Source of the DNA: Sclerotinia nivalis
Lineage: Eukaryota > Ascomycota > Leotiomycetes > Helotiales > Sclerotiniaceae
Assembly (NCBI GenBank): GCA_029531795.1
Contig: JAPEIS010000014.1
Location: forward strand, 1,674,001 to 1,738,000
Length of the DNA: 64,000 nt
Reading direction: 5' to 3'
The notes under the pieces were generated by a model. The model was not told where the DNA came from. It was given only the letters and a program-made list of their open reading frames with translations, and made no database searches. This document shows positions 26,400-37,979 of the stretch, one piece after another (within the stretch, counting starts at the first letter, position 1; each line of letters starts with the position of its first letter). Made by a program: the position numbers and the translations under genes.

Positions 26400-27600
26400 C
26401 CGATTCAGATATTGTTGATCTTGTACCCAATTACCAGTATATCCTCCTCGAAATCCACCGCGACCATTGTTAAACCTATTGGCGTTTCGGAAAGCTAGGG
26501 CGGCAGTACATTGAATAAAGATCAGATTAGTTAGGGTAATAATATTATAATTGAAAAAGACATTAGTAGAAGCTTGTTTGCTAGAAAGAAGATTATTATT
26601 AATATTATAAATGATATAACAATCAGTCTGAAGATGGTCGATCCTATTATAACAATTGTAAGAAACTATAGAATTAAACTTCTTTTTCTTATTTTGCTGG
26701 TTTTTTTATTATTGTCCCTTTTGTTTTATTATATCAAAGTCTATAAGGTTATTATTATTAATAGTAAATGTAATATTAGAATTTTTATTATAATACTTGG
26801 TATTATAAAGATTCTGATTTCAAATAGAGAATTTCTTTTATCAACTATCAATATTATCGACAACGTAGAGATTCGAATTATTAATGATCAAAGTTCGAAA
26901 GGGGACAGTAACCTTTTGCTTTATTGTGTTAACAATCTTGTAATCAGATTTGTAACAAGAGTTAACAAAGTAAAACAATGTAAAGAAGAAAATCGAAAAG
27001 GACTTTTTTGAATCTATAAAAAGCTTATCGAATTTGAACGAAACTTCCTTTTCAATATCTATAGAAATATATAATTTGTTCAATTTAGTCAAAAACGAAA
27101 CAGTAGAATCGAAACAAATAGAATCGTCAATAAATCTGACGATATCTATAATACGCTTTTGTTACACTTGATTATCGAAAAGATTAATAATATAATTAAT
27201 CTTCTTTTATTCAGAGACAAAAAATTGTGAATCGATTATTTAACAAAATTGCAAGTTCAATTTCCAGGATTGATAGTTTTCTTGATAGGCAAAAATATTA
27301 GATCTTTCGTCTTTAAAAATAAACGGGTTTTTTTAAATTTGACAAAAGATGATCGATTTCTAATTAGTAGTAGTACCATCAACATCCAACTGAACTTGCT
27401 TATCGATTAGAATATAAAGAAACCCAATGTTTTCCGCTTTGAATTCCTCGATCTTATTTGTTTGAGTAGCAATATAAATAGCTTAAATAATAAAGCGATC
27501 TTCGATAACAAAGAAAATATAATTCAAATAAACAATTTGTTCATCAAAACTAATAACGAAATTTGGCATTACCAAAGCATCCAATTCTGCTAGGATTTGC
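26400..27600 (-). pseudogene. G1 gag relic
   Basis: The minus strand between leader and protease carries gag in pieces. The segment 27092-26841 gives TKLNKLYISIDIEKEVSFKF and FRTLIINNSNLYVVDNIDS, parallel to G2 41194-41580. The zinc-knuckle and Gly/Asn-rich tail (FRGGYTGN-like) end at about 26440. The 145-codon plus-strand frame at 26574-27011 is its antisense shadow. Confidence 0.75.
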
Positions 27601-27619
27601 ATAATAGTAAACCATTGAT

Positions 27620-28015
27620 CGAAGATTCATTGGATTCCAGTACGAACTCCCTCGATAGAAATAGAAATCGTATTATCAACAAACATAGAACCAAAAACTA
27701 TTATAAAAAGAATTGCAATTGTACAAAAGTAATCGATAAAGAACTTGCAATTATACAAAAACAATCAATAAAGAAAATACAATTGTACAAAAGCAATTCA
27801 TATACAAAATACGATTATATAAAAGCAATCAAAAACAAATACAAAAGCCTACGAATAAATACAATCGCACAGAAGCAATCAGAAATCAGAAACTATACAA
27901 AAGCAAATAAAAGAACTATACAAAAGCAGATAAGAAATACAACCACACAAAAACAAGCGAATTACAACAGTATAAAAGCAATCGAAAACAAACACGGAAG
28001 CCTATAAATGATTTG
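27620..28015 (-). repeat. G1 leader: tandem GTACAAAAGCAATC-type repeats
   Basis: Plus-strand sequence here is a run of imperfect units around ACAATTGTACAAAAGCAATC, spaced roughly 25-45 bp, about ten in all. G2 has the same feature at 40380-40590. It lies between the 5' LTR and gag, where retroelements keep packaging, dimerisation or translation signals. A 136-codon plus-strand open frame across it is an artefact of the repeat. Confidence 0.7.
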
Positions 28016-28069
28016 ACAAAACCAAATTACTTCGTAAAGTAACAGGACCTTTGAAAGGATAATACAAAC

Positions 28070-28232
28070 TATCACGGTGAGGGAAAAGGTATATATAGGG
28101 TTGATCTATAATTGTACTACGAGGAAGGGAAAAAGGTTAAGGAGATGGCCTGACTATATAGAAGTGAATGCATGCATGTGTGCCTAAGGCACACATGATC
28201 ACGTGCAGGTGAAGGGTGATGAACCCGTAACA
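28070..28232 (-). repeat. G1 5' LTR (163 bp)
   Basis: On the minus strand it starts TGTTACGGGTTCATC and ends CACCGTGATA. It keeps GC-rich stretches, including a hairpin at 28175-28197 with 10-bp arms (CATGTGTGCC / GGCACACATG) and a 3-nt loop. TSD ATACC follows at 28233-28237. Confidence 0.95.
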
Positions 28233-28237
28233 ATACC

Positions 28238-30672
28238 GAAAAGAATTTTGTTGAAAAAAAGTTTGTAGATCGAACTTTATTTATGAATATTATAACGAAA
28301 ACAATTTTTATCGAATTTTATTGATCAATTGATATTGTTGAATGATATTATATATCTTTTCGTTGTATATACAAAATCATTATTAAAGAAATAGTTCAAG
28401 AATCTAATATTATATAGAATATATATTTCTAAATAGTTGTAAAAACTGTAAACGATTTAATTAATCCAAATGATTTAATTTCTATATTATTTATATTTGG
28501 AATATATTCTAGAATCTTCAATTTAGATCTTTTAAATCTTACTATTTTACAACGAATTATAATTATTGAAAAAGTTATACAGGAAATTTACAAACTCTAT
28601 ATATAAAGATAAATTAATGATATTCTAAATCAATAAAATAATCCTTCAATAGATTATATTTATAATCTTTTTATTAATTCTGATATTTTGATATAATAAA
28701 AAACGATTACTTATAAAAAAAACAAATAAAAAGATCTATTTCTCTTTTTCAGAATAAATAACGAAATTTATAGAATTCAATTTTTTAACAGAATTATTGA
28801 ATTTAAAAGTATTGTTATAAAACTATACTATTCTAGATCGAATAAAACGATAAACCTTTTCAATAATCCTAATAAGGAAATCAATTTTTCTAACAATCCG
28901 GAATCAATTAATCGGAATCTAGATTCACTAAATTTAATATAGAAATTTGATCGAAATATAATTGTCTATATAACAATACTCTTTATATCTATTATTATTT
29001 GTTTTGTTAATTATATTATATAACATTTTTTAGATCGAATTGAAATTCCGATAATTCATCAATATATTTCAGAAACGTTACTAATATCAAACCCTAATTT
29101 GATTATTTTTCTAATTAACGAAAATCTTGAAATTATTTCATTTAAATCTAATTTTGTTGATTTTTATAGAAAAGAGATCAAAGGATTATTAGAAATTTTT
29201 TTTTTTCGAAAACATTCTTATCTTTTTGGTCTTTATTGGAATTCGTATTTTCGAAAACCGATTCATCGATGAAATCAAATATATCAGAATTGATAAAATT
29301 ATAAAGAAATCACAATTAATAATTCAAGTATACAATAATACTGAAAAGAAAACTATTTTAATTCAATTCTTAATTCTACAAAAGATTAATCAATAAATAT
29401 TATTGATTTTAATTTTAATTTTCAAACCGAAAAATATCCATATCTATTTCTACAATATCTCACAAATCTATATCCAGATTACAATAAAGCTAAATCGATT
29501 ATTTTATATTTATCTTTTTCAGGAAATGCAACTTTTATAAAATATCGTTCTTTAAATAAAGAAACCTTTATATAGTATTACGGAATCGAAAAACTATTAA
29601 TTCAAAATATATTATAATTATTATACAAATTATCTTAATCTTATAATTTCAATCTACAATCATTATCTTCTTTATTGAAATAATAATATACTTGTATTTA
29701 TTAATATTCAAATCAACAATATACTTATTATTATCGATAAAGCATTTGCAGAATTAAAATAAAAATAATTCAAAATTATCAAATTTCAAATAAAAGATTA
29801 TAAGATATTAATAAAGATAAATCTTTTTAAATTCAATAAGGCTATTATATCATTGATTAATAATATTATCAATCTAATCCAAAAGTAATATTGCAAAAAT
29901 CTTCGACAAATTGTTTTTAGCCCTACAAATCTCAAAGGAACTAAAGATAAACTACAAAAGAATACTTCAATTCAAAAACAATACATTATTCAACAAACTA
30001 AAGGAATATATATCATTAATCTTATCTATTCAAAGACTATATACTTATTATCCTATATCATTTAAATTACTAATCCTTCTCTAGAAAATATTGAATTCTT
30101 GAATAAAACTCTTTTTTAACAATTCCAAAACATTACCAAAGGATTGAAATTCGTTTTATACAATTCAAAGATTTTTATCTTTTTTGTATTCGTAAATACA
30201 GGATTTGCAAATAACCTCAATAATTTTTCTCAAATCGAATACATTATAATCTTAACAAACAAATCCAAAAATACGAATATCCTTTATTAGACTTTTATTA
30301 AATACAAAAAAGTTACTAAAAATATATTAATTTCAAAACTTTATACAATGATTTTCGTATTTGATATAGCAAATATTATAAAATCCTTTCTCGATCAAAT
30401 AATTATTAATAATTATCCTATTCTGTTTATAATATATATTGATTCAAAATCATTTTACAAATGCTTCATTAGATTAAGTATTACATATAAAAAACGATTA
30501 ATGATCGATCTAATATATATTCACCAATCATATAAAAGACAAGAAATTCAAGAAATCTATTGAATCGATAAAAATATTAACCCTGCTGATACAATAACAA
30601 AAGCTAAACCTTATCAAACTTTAAAGAAATTGATTGATACAAATAAAGTTAAATTGGAAATAAAGATATAAA
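28238..30672 (+). mobile_element. Copia-B, right part: integrase, reverse transcriptase, RNase H (decayed)
   Basis: Reading resumes after G1. KNFVEKKFVDRT with THE TSD joins YLIYNTE from before 21262, giving the integrase core block D-A-G-x-N-F-x-x-K-E-F-V. RT follows at about 29160-29800 (FVDFYRKEIKGLLE; IRIDKIIKKSQLIIQVYNNT, the Copia R-L-V-V-Q-A-Y-N-D block). RNase H is at about 29930-30672, ending RQEIQEIYWIDKNINPADTI and LKKLIDT, where a TGA stands for the expected Trp. Order and blocks are typical of fungal Copia, distinct from Copia-A. The 3' LTR was not found. Confidence 0.8.
30130..30672 (+). pseudogene. Copia-B RNase H relic
   Basis: A 71-codon open frame at 30348-30563 reads MIFVFDIANIIKSFLDQI, then ILFIIYIDSKSFYKCF and KRLMIDLIYIHQSYKRQEIQ. 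These match the fungal Copia RNase H pattern G-F-D-x-A-x-x-I-K-x-x-L, T-D-S-K-S-L-Y-D and K-R-L-M-V-D-I-x-x-L-R-x-x-Y-E-R-x-E-I. The catalytic D of T-D-S is retained. After the stop, WIDKNINPADTITK completes the domain (W now TGA). Confidence 0.8.
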
Positions 30673-30821
30673 TAAAGAAAACAGATATTAAAATTTAAGA
30701 TTTTTGAATATTAAAGTTTAAGGGTTTTCAGGTATTATAATTTTAGATTTTCTATTTTCGTTTTTGTATCTACATTCACTATAATCAATCATTCTTTTAG
30801 AGAATAATTAATATTGATAAT

Positions 30822-30925
30822 TGTCACGGGTTCATAACTCTATCGAGTAGGTTTGATACCGATCAAACTACTTCTACCCTTTTAGGGGTTTCGTGGCCTA
30901 GTGGTAGAGTTCTAGCCCCGTGACA
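30822..30925 (+). repeat. 104-bp solo LTR or miniature element with TSD ATAAT
   Basis: It starts TGTCACGGGTTCATAAC and ends TAGCCCCGTGACA, so the ends are inverted copies of TGTCACGGG. Identical 5-bp duplications ATAAT flank it (30817-30821, 30926-30930). It is little mutated. Inside is a hairpin with arms around GTTTGAT/ATCAAAC (30849-30875) and a TGGCCTAGTGG stretch (30892-30902) that fits a Pol III A-box. A solo LTR of a small Copia or TRIM-like element is the simplest reading; a tRNA-related SINE is possible but there is no downstream B-box. Confidence 0.7.
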
Positions 30926-31199
30926 ATAATTATATATTCTTAAAACATATATACCTCATTTAAGCAAAAACTTCTATATAAAACCATTGTATTTTAAAGT
31001 TCTTTTGAACCCTATACACAATATAATCTTTTAAACTATAAGGGATCAATTGCATAGCAAACCAAACGCCCTCACAGGAATACCATTCGTGAATATCTTC
31101 AATACGGTTAAAAACGTTTTTGATCGATACAACGATTTCGGTAGTCGTACCGACAAATACTTTATTTCCTAAAACAAATTATAATCAATAAATCGGAAT

Positions 31200-31560
31200 C
31201 GAAAACCACAAAAAGCAAAATCTTTGAAAAAGAAAACAAAAAGGAAAAACCAATCCAGAAATGAATATTCGAAGATATACTCGATAATTACAACGAAGAT
31301 AATTATTATTATCAAATCAAATGGAAATATTATATAACAATTTTACAATCAGTATCAAATCTAAAAAGCAATGAGAAGATCCTGATCGAATATTATTATT
31401 TACATTCTAAGAAACCTAAATTATTATCATAAATCTTAAATCATTCAAATATTATAATACTATTATCAATCTTAATTCCTATAGAAACTTTACAACGATT
31501 AATAAAAAAGAAAATACAATTTGTTTGAATAAAAAATAGTATTTTAAATTTTAAAAAGAT
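31200..31560 (+). pseudogene. G-like chromodomain relic
   Basis: Translation near 31240-31480 gives KPIQK, a stop, FEDILDNYNEDNYYYQIKWK, then SNLKSNEKILIEYYYLHSKK. It parallels G2 at about 46250-46440 (FEGILDNHNKDGHYYLVK and NLKSNEKVLIEYHRFHLKK). It is the 3' end of another G-family or related chromovirus whose other parts are not next to it. The stretch 30931-31200 is less AT-rich in places (GCCCTCACAGGAATACC) and unidentified. Confidence 0.65.
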
Positions 31561-31786
31561 CTTAAAATTTAAAAAATGGTTTCACAATTCAGGAATTTGA
31601 GGATCTAGATATTCCAAATAAAACTCTATTAAAACAATTGTTTTACAAAAGGTTTTATCAATAATTTAAGAACAAACTAAACTTTGAAAAAAGAAAAACT
31701 ATCACAGATTCGTAATCAGTTTTTAACTAATTTGTATAAATACTTAAAACACCCATCCCCTATATAATCGATACTCTTTCTAATAC

Positions 31787-31920
31787 AGATACCGTACCAA
31801 AAAGGAGGCAGGTAACGTGACTCCAAAAGGGTCTATATAACCACTCCAATTCAATTTAGTTTAATAAAAAATGCGCAATTTCAATTTAATCATTTTGTAT
31901 TCGTTTCCGTTCTATTTATT
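31787..31920 (+). repeat. G3 5' LTR (134 bp)
   Basis: It starts AGATACCGTACC and ends TTCTATTTATT. It has a TCTATATAACC TATA-like motif and a GGAGGCAGGTAACGTGACTCC stretch near 31806 that differs little from the 3' copy. The sequence right after it, TGGTGATCTATA, overlapping the last T, has the TGG start usual for a primer-binding site. Confidence 0.85.
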
Positions 31921-32137
31921 GGTGATCTATATAAAGATCTATAGATATCTAATATATCGCCAGTATCTTTTCGTTTGCAGATTCATATTTTATTCTTTTT
32001 TCGAAAAAATTATTTTTTGAATTTTCTTTTTAAAATTGTTGATTAATATATTAAATTTCAACAATTCGATTATTTCAAAAAAGCAAAACAGAATTATTGT
32101 AATATAGATTTATTGTTTATGGAACTACTAATTTGTA

Positions 32138-33461
32138 AGAGTTCTGGTCCTTACTCACCGCACACTCTTCAATTTTCATCTATAATTTTTAAAATTTAAT
32201 AATAAATCAACACCACAATATTTTTTATTGAAAATCTAAATAATCATTAATGAATAGTAACTAATTCTTTCACTTCAATTACATCTTCTAATTTACAAAT
32301 TAATCTTTCGATATATAACCTGAAATCTAAGGGATCAAATATCTTTCATAATCTTTTCAACTTCCTCTTCAATTCCTCAATAAAAGTAGATACAAATAAT
32401 AGTTTTTTCAGTTCCTTCTTCATTCAACATTATACCTTCTCGATTGGATTGAGATCTGATGAGGAGAAGGGCTATTGAAAGCCTCTAATTCTATACTCTA
32501 ATCGAACTGTTTTAGTATACTTCAAATGAACCTTTGCATTATCTTTTATGAATATATATTCAGATTTTAATTCATCAAATAGGGAAAAGATGATTGGAAT
32601 AAAAACCTGATCTCGATATACCATCGAATTGATACCTCTTTCATTTTCATTTTTTTCCAAAAAGACTAATAAAGATTTATAATTCCAATCAAAAGCCCTT
32701 TATATTATTACAAAAATCCTTCCTAATCTATACATTGATTTAATATAATTATTACACCTCTTTTCTTCAATTCGACAAATCACCTATATTCTATTACGTT
32801 TCCCTAACTCAAAAATGCTTTCGTTCGATTATATAATCTTCCTCCAATCACCCCCCTTAAATTTATCGGTAGCGATATCACTAATCCCCCATCAACAATA
32901 TAATAATACAAAATCTAGCCTCCTTTTTGTTTACTACCTCGAAATAAATGGTTTAAAATATACTACACAACATTTATAATTATACCAATATAGCTCTCGA
33001 CGAATCATACAAACCAAAGCTTGAATACCAAATACATATTTCACCTACTCAAAAGTCATCCTTCTTCCCCTTCAATCTTTCACTAATTCCCTTATAATTC
33101 ATCGAATCTCTTTAACAATTATCATAAAAGATCGATAAACCTTCCCTTTACAAATAGTTCTATATGAATTCGATTTAATAATACCTCTTACAATGCTTCA
33201 AAGTATACCCAAATTCTTTTCGATCCACCTTCGTGATTTCCCGATCTCTTTAGCCTGAAACACTCTAGCTCGATAAAGAGTACCCCAATTCTCATGAAAT
33301 TTATAATTATCATTTTCATTATTAAAAAGAATAACTATTTTGATTTTGAATAGAAAATAATGAAGATTAGAATTTTAATGAATTATTTATATTGAAGGGG
33401 TCAGAAATAAGGTGGGGATTATTTCTCGCTTAACTATGCGGTAAGAAGATTCCAGAACTCT
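32138..33461 (-). mobile_element. M1: Tc1/mariner DNA transposon, decayed, in G3 leader
   Basis: The terminal inverted repeat AGAGTTCTGG at 32138 and CCAGAACTCT at 33452-33461 is flanked by TA on both sides (32136-32137, 33462-33463), the Tc1/mariner target. Length is 1324 bp. The minus strand carries a broken transposase. It entered between the LTR and gag of G3. Confidence 0.88.
32410..33330 (-). pseudogene. M1 Tc1/mariner transposase relic
   Basis: Minus-strand translation shows an N-terminal helix-turn-helix (SRRWIEKNLGIL then IVRGIIKSN) at about 33270-33160. The catalytic part is an open 62-codon frame at 32660-32472 (RGINSMVYRDQVFIPI, then FIKDNAKVHLKYTK), followed after one stop by PFSSSDLNPIEKV at about 32440. 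D-N-A-K-V-H carries the second Asp, and D-L-N-P-I-E supplies the Glu 34 positions later, as in DD34E Tc1 enzymes. Stops at expected Trp and Gln show it is dead. Confidence 0.85.
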
Positions 33462-33999
33462 TATATAAAATCCTTGACTTTTGGTTTGCTTAAAGTATCG
33501 ATCTTTTGTTGTATCAAAATGTTTCTTTTTAGAGATTTCAATTTAGTATAATAATCGTATTTTTAAAAATAAGTTTAATATTTTTTTTCTATTAAAATCT
33601 TTAATCTTTTGATATCGAACTTCCTTTTGATTTAGAATCTTCGAAATATTTATACTTTTTATAGTTGAGAAATAAAAGATTCAATTTGAAGATTGGTTTC
33701 GAAATCTATTTCAGATATCGATAAATTGTTATTCGTTTTTATCGATATCTTTTTGATTTTGATTTTGATTTACAAAAACAAATATATTATATATCTCTTA
33801 TTAAAGAACTTCTTTTTTTGATTTATAATCTTTTAGAATCTTTATGAATAAGATTTTTAGAATTCGAAATATATTTTTTATTGAATTATCTAAAAGAATT
33901 CAATTCGTTTTCAATTATACTTTCATTTCCTTTTTCAATTTTTCCAATTCGAATCTTCAAATTACAAATATATCGATGTTCGATGATGCTAAAGTTGAG

Positions 34000-35020
34000 G
34001 AGTTTTGAAATAAGATTAATATCGATTTAGTATCTGAATTTGATTATTGTAATATATTAAGTTCTATATAACTAAATATGATCAAAACTATTATTAAACG
34101 AATCATTAAAAATCCAATCTATAAACTATTTGTTTTTTTCATTATAATTCAATTGAAATTTAAAGGGATAGTTCAAATCTGGGCAAATAACTATACCGAT
34201 TTCAAAACTATTTTCGAAGATACCGAAACTGTTATTCAAGAAAACGAATTTACTTTCATCAAAATCTTTCTAAACCGTTATCCTTTTCATGATAACGAAA
34301 ATACAGTTTAGAATATAATAAATTCAATGAATTCATTTACTTAAATTAAAAACGAAACCCTTGAAAAATATTATTTACAAATAAAGAATATTCAATACAA
34401 TATAGGATTCAAAGATATTTCAGTTTCTGAGAAGAATCTTGATATTATTAATGCAATTGTGCAAAAGAAGCTAATTCTTAATTTTGTTAAAAAATTAATC
34501 GATTCAATTCTTTGTAATTATTTTATTTTTAATAATGTTATCTATCAATCTTTTGTTGAAAGTTATTATATAATTCAGAATATTAAAAGAAATATAGAGT
34601 TTCAAGATTCATTTATAAACGATGAAATAGTTAAAGAATTTACAGATAGTATATTCAATATCAAATTTAAAGGTTTTATTAAAGAATAGAAGTTCGAAGT
34701 TCTTTCTCAATAATTAAAAACGAAATCTTCTTTTAAAAAAAATAATTCAAAAGGAAATTACAATTCCAATAACTTTCGAAATCAAAATAGAGATAGAAAT
34801 AATAATTGTAATAATAATAATCGATAAGATCAGAATAATGATTTCCAATAGATCTCTAATCACATTCGATAGATTAATTTATTTGATCCAAAGATTTCAA
34901 AACATTTCATTGTAAATAGTATAGAAGAATATAATCCAAGTAAGAAACCTTTCTATTTTAGTTATAGAGAATATAAATATTTTAAATCTGAATATATTAG
35001 AAATCCTTTATCAATATAAC
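34000..35020 (+). pseudogene. G3 gag relic
   Basis: Two open segments (34078-34311 with IIQLKFKGIVQIWANNYTDF, and 34459-34689 with KKLILNFVKKLIDSILCNY) form a helical capsid-like protein. At about 34930-35010 KPFYFSYREYKYFKSEYIRN corresponds to a zinc knuckle C-F-x-C-R-E-x-G-H-F-K-S-E-C in which every Cys has become Tyr, Phe or Ser and the His is Tyr. Asn/Arg-rich sequence precedes it. Nucleic-acid binding is therefore lost. Confidence 0.7.
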
Positions 35021-35974
35021 AACAAGCAATTCTTTATATTATGATTTTATTTAAAAGTATTATTATTAATAATCTTTCTTATATTATTATAAGGGATTGA
35101 TCAATAGAAAACTCTAATAGCAAACAAATCGATACAATTAATTCGAAAAGATCAGATCGAGTTTGTATCAATTGCTATAGGAAATCTAAAATCGATAAAG
35201 ATATTTCTTTTCAATTAAATAGTATCTATAATTCAGATACTATTTTTCATAGTATTATTCCAAACAACAAATTTGATAATTTTTCAGATTATTCAAATCA
35301 AGGATTCTTCAATAATTCGATTAATTTTATACAAATACCTGAACAAAGCTTTATTGAAGAAATTAATTCAAACAATACCAACGACAAAGAAGATCTCGAA
35401 AACGAAATTACCTTCTATATAACTACCTTACAATAAAAGAGATTTCGTTCTACTATTTTATCAGAATCTGAAGATACCCGTTCTTCTTCTCAATTATAAA
35501 AAAAGATTCGTAAATAGAACAAAAACCTTTTTATACTTTATATTTATAATAGAAATAAAAATACTACTTTTTAAATATCAATAGTATCTTTATAATTATA
35601 GGTTTCTATTTTTTCTTCAGAAGTTTGTCAAGTTGAGTTATCATTATCGAAAGTCCGATCATCTATTCTCTTTTTAAAGTATATAACTTTTGCTAATAAT
35701 TATAAAAGATATTCTAAAGATCCCAAATTATTCTTTAATATTATTGATAAATAAGAATAAGAATAAGGATTAATAAATTATAAAATGCTTATACAATATT
35801 TTATATTAAATTCTAAAAGAATTAATCTTCTAGATTTTTGTTAGATCTTCTCAAACATTGTTAAGCATTTCAGATACCTTACTATTCGAGAAAATTCAAT
35901 TAGAAAAAAGAAACTAGCGATTATTTATGAATCAGATGTTTCCTTAACTCTTTCAGTTTCAATTCAAAATAAAG

Positions 35975-36137
35975 TGTTACGGGTTCATCTCCCTTCACCT
36001 GCACGTGATCATGTGTGCCTTAGGCACACATGCATACACTCACTTCTATATAGTCAGGTCACCTTCTTGACCTTCTTCTCCTCCTCGTAGTACAACAATA
36101 GATCAAACCTACACATATCTTTTCCCTCACCGTGATA
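35975..36137 (+). repeat. Solo G-family LTR, little mutated
   Basis: This 163-bp copy of the G LTR starts TGTTACGGGTTCATC and ends CACCGTGATA, with TAAAG on both sides (35970-35974, 36138-36142). No G internal sequence adjoins it, so it arose by LTR-LTR recombination after an insertion into G3 pol. It keeps the CATGTGTGCC/GGCACACATG hairpin at 36010-36032. Confidence 0.95.
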
Positions 36138-36159
36138 TAAAGATTAAAGTAATTCTAAT

Positions 36160-36235
36160 CAAAATAATCAATTTGGTCAATTTGGTCAATTTGGTTAATT
36201 AAATGATCAATTTGATCAATTTAATTAGAATTCAA
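36160..36235 (+). repeat. TCAATTTGG/TCAATTTGA microsatellite
   Basis: Repeats of a 9-bp unit TCAATTTGG and then TCAATTTGA lie in the G3 pol region. The same unit occurs in Copia-A2 (14611-14660) and Copia-A3 (49231-49280), although the elements are unrelated. Confidence 0.7.
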
Positions 36236-36299
36236 TTACGAATTCAGATCTTGAACTAGTACATCCAATTCGATATAGATTTATTTAGAATCACTTGAT

Positions 36300-37763
36300 T
36301 CATCTTTCTTCTAATCAAATTCGACAGCATTTCTTTTATAAACAAAAGGATCTCAAATACAATTTATCTAATTTCAGTGTTTTTTTCAAGAACGATAGAT
36401 AAATGATTGATCTAGATAGGATTAATACTATAGATTATCTAGCCACTTCGATTATTATTTATATTGTAGATAAAGATCGTTTTTTCCGAATTAAAGGAAT
36501 ATATATTTTGCTAGGGTTACTTTCGATAGAGATTATTATAAACAAATCCAATTATATAATCGATTAGAATTCTGATAACAATATTGCTTTTTCTGTTTTT
36601 GTTGATTATTTAGATTTATATCGATATAGAATTCAATCTAATAACAATATCTCAATAAAAGTTGCTAACAGAATAAATATAGATTTGAAAGAATATATTA
36701 TTATTGATTTTGTAGTCGAAAAAGTTCGATAAGTTATTTATACTTTTATTCATCTTGATAAGGAAAATAATCCTAATAAGGATCAGAAAACCCTTTTATT
36801 AGATCTACTATAGTTTTATACAGTCAAAAATTATATTGATATCTTTAATTCTATCCTTTTTATCGAAAACAAAGATTTAAATAAGAAAAGAATACTTATT
36901 CAAATCCCAAAACTTAAATAATTCTTTTCTTATCAATTCATTCTATATTCAATTGATCCAAAGTATTAAATAGTTATTCTAAATATTGAAATTTCGATGA
37001 AATTTGAAATTGTTGATAGAAATATTGATAATTTTGTATCTAAAATCAAATCGATTCCGAAAACAATACGATTCGAAGATCAACAGAAATCTAATTCATC
37101 AGAAAACTTTTCCAATTCAACAAATTCCGAAAAAGTATTTGAAAAAGCATCTAATTCCTTTTCTGAATCTATTTCAGAATCTTAAGATAACTATTCAGAT
37201 TTAGATGATTCACAAGACTCTTTAAATTCTTGAGTTTTCAGTATAACTCAAAATTACTTTCTTTCTTTTCGAAAATCAATATAAAAAGATCTAAAGGAAT
37301 CCAAAATAAGAACTTTTTATATATTCGATTTTCTCAAAGGTTTATACAATTCAAATTATTTTATTCAACAAAGAATATACTCCTTCAATTATTAGATAAT
37401 TTCGGAGAAAATACTTTTTCAGAATTTTTTGCTGAAAACCAAAACTTTAGCTTCGATTATCGGAAATATTATTATTATACTACATCTTCCTTTTCGAAAA
37501 TTCAATTATTATATACTTTTAATACTATTTTTCAAATAGATAATCTATATATACTATTCGAAATTCTACATCAATTCGACTTTTCTTTCAAAGCGAATTC
37601 CAAACAATTCAAATTATTTTCTCAAAAAAGAAATCAATATATTTTGATCAATCAAGCTTTTACCTTTCAATCGAATCCTTCAAATGTATATACATATTCT
37701 ACAAATAAAAGATCAGTTTTTCGAGAAATATTTATAAATTCATTAAATATTATTAATAAATAA
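36300..37763 (+). pseudogene. G3 pol region upstream of RT (protease/linker)
   Basis: Open remnants include 36997-37185, rich in Ser/Asn/Glu (KSNSSENFSNSTNSEKVF), and a 177-codon frame at 37230-37763 (FGENTFSEFFAENQNFSFDY; QRFIQFKLFYSTKN). They lie in order between gag and RT of G3. I could not place the protease active site with certainty. The Ser/Glu-rich stretch looks like a flexible linker. Confidence 0.5.
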
Positions 37764-37979
37764 TTTCAGAAAAATGAAATCGATATAAATCCTTTAATAA
37801 CAAATAAACTTCGATTAAAAGTTATTCGATTTTTTTACATTTATAAAGATTTGAATGCTACAAAATTAACTTATATTTCCTCTACTTTTCTTTATACTTA
37901 TTGAATACAATTCAAACCAAACATTCTTCCTTATAAAAACAGGAAACGATTTAAATACAATCTTTAACAAATGTTTTGA

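Larger units (their letters stand above)
21263..28232 (-). mobile_element. G1: complete Ty3/Gypsy chromovirus, decayed, inside Copia-B
   Basis: Two 163-bp LTRs (21263-21425 and 28070-28232) and the 5-bp target duplication ATACC (21258-21262, 28233-28237) define the element exactly. On the minus strand the order is leader with tandem repeats (about 28060-27600), gag (about 27600-26400), protease (26256-25969), linker (25605-25117), reverse transcriptase (about 24800-24040), RNase H (about 23990-23480), integrase (about 23470-22050) and chromodomain (about 21960-21700). It is the same family as G2 on the other strand at 40148-46886. It sits in the Copia-B integrase, just after the second catalytic region. 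Transitions have broken most frames. Confidence 0.93.

Noticed and set aside
26574..27011. 145-codon plus-strand frame, with a similar minus-strand frame at 41314-41715
   Set aside because: Both are antisense to gag of G1 and G2; their similarity follows from gag homology.
27597..28007. 136-codon plus-strand frame
   Set aside because: Antisense to the G1 leader; it reflects the tandem repeat.
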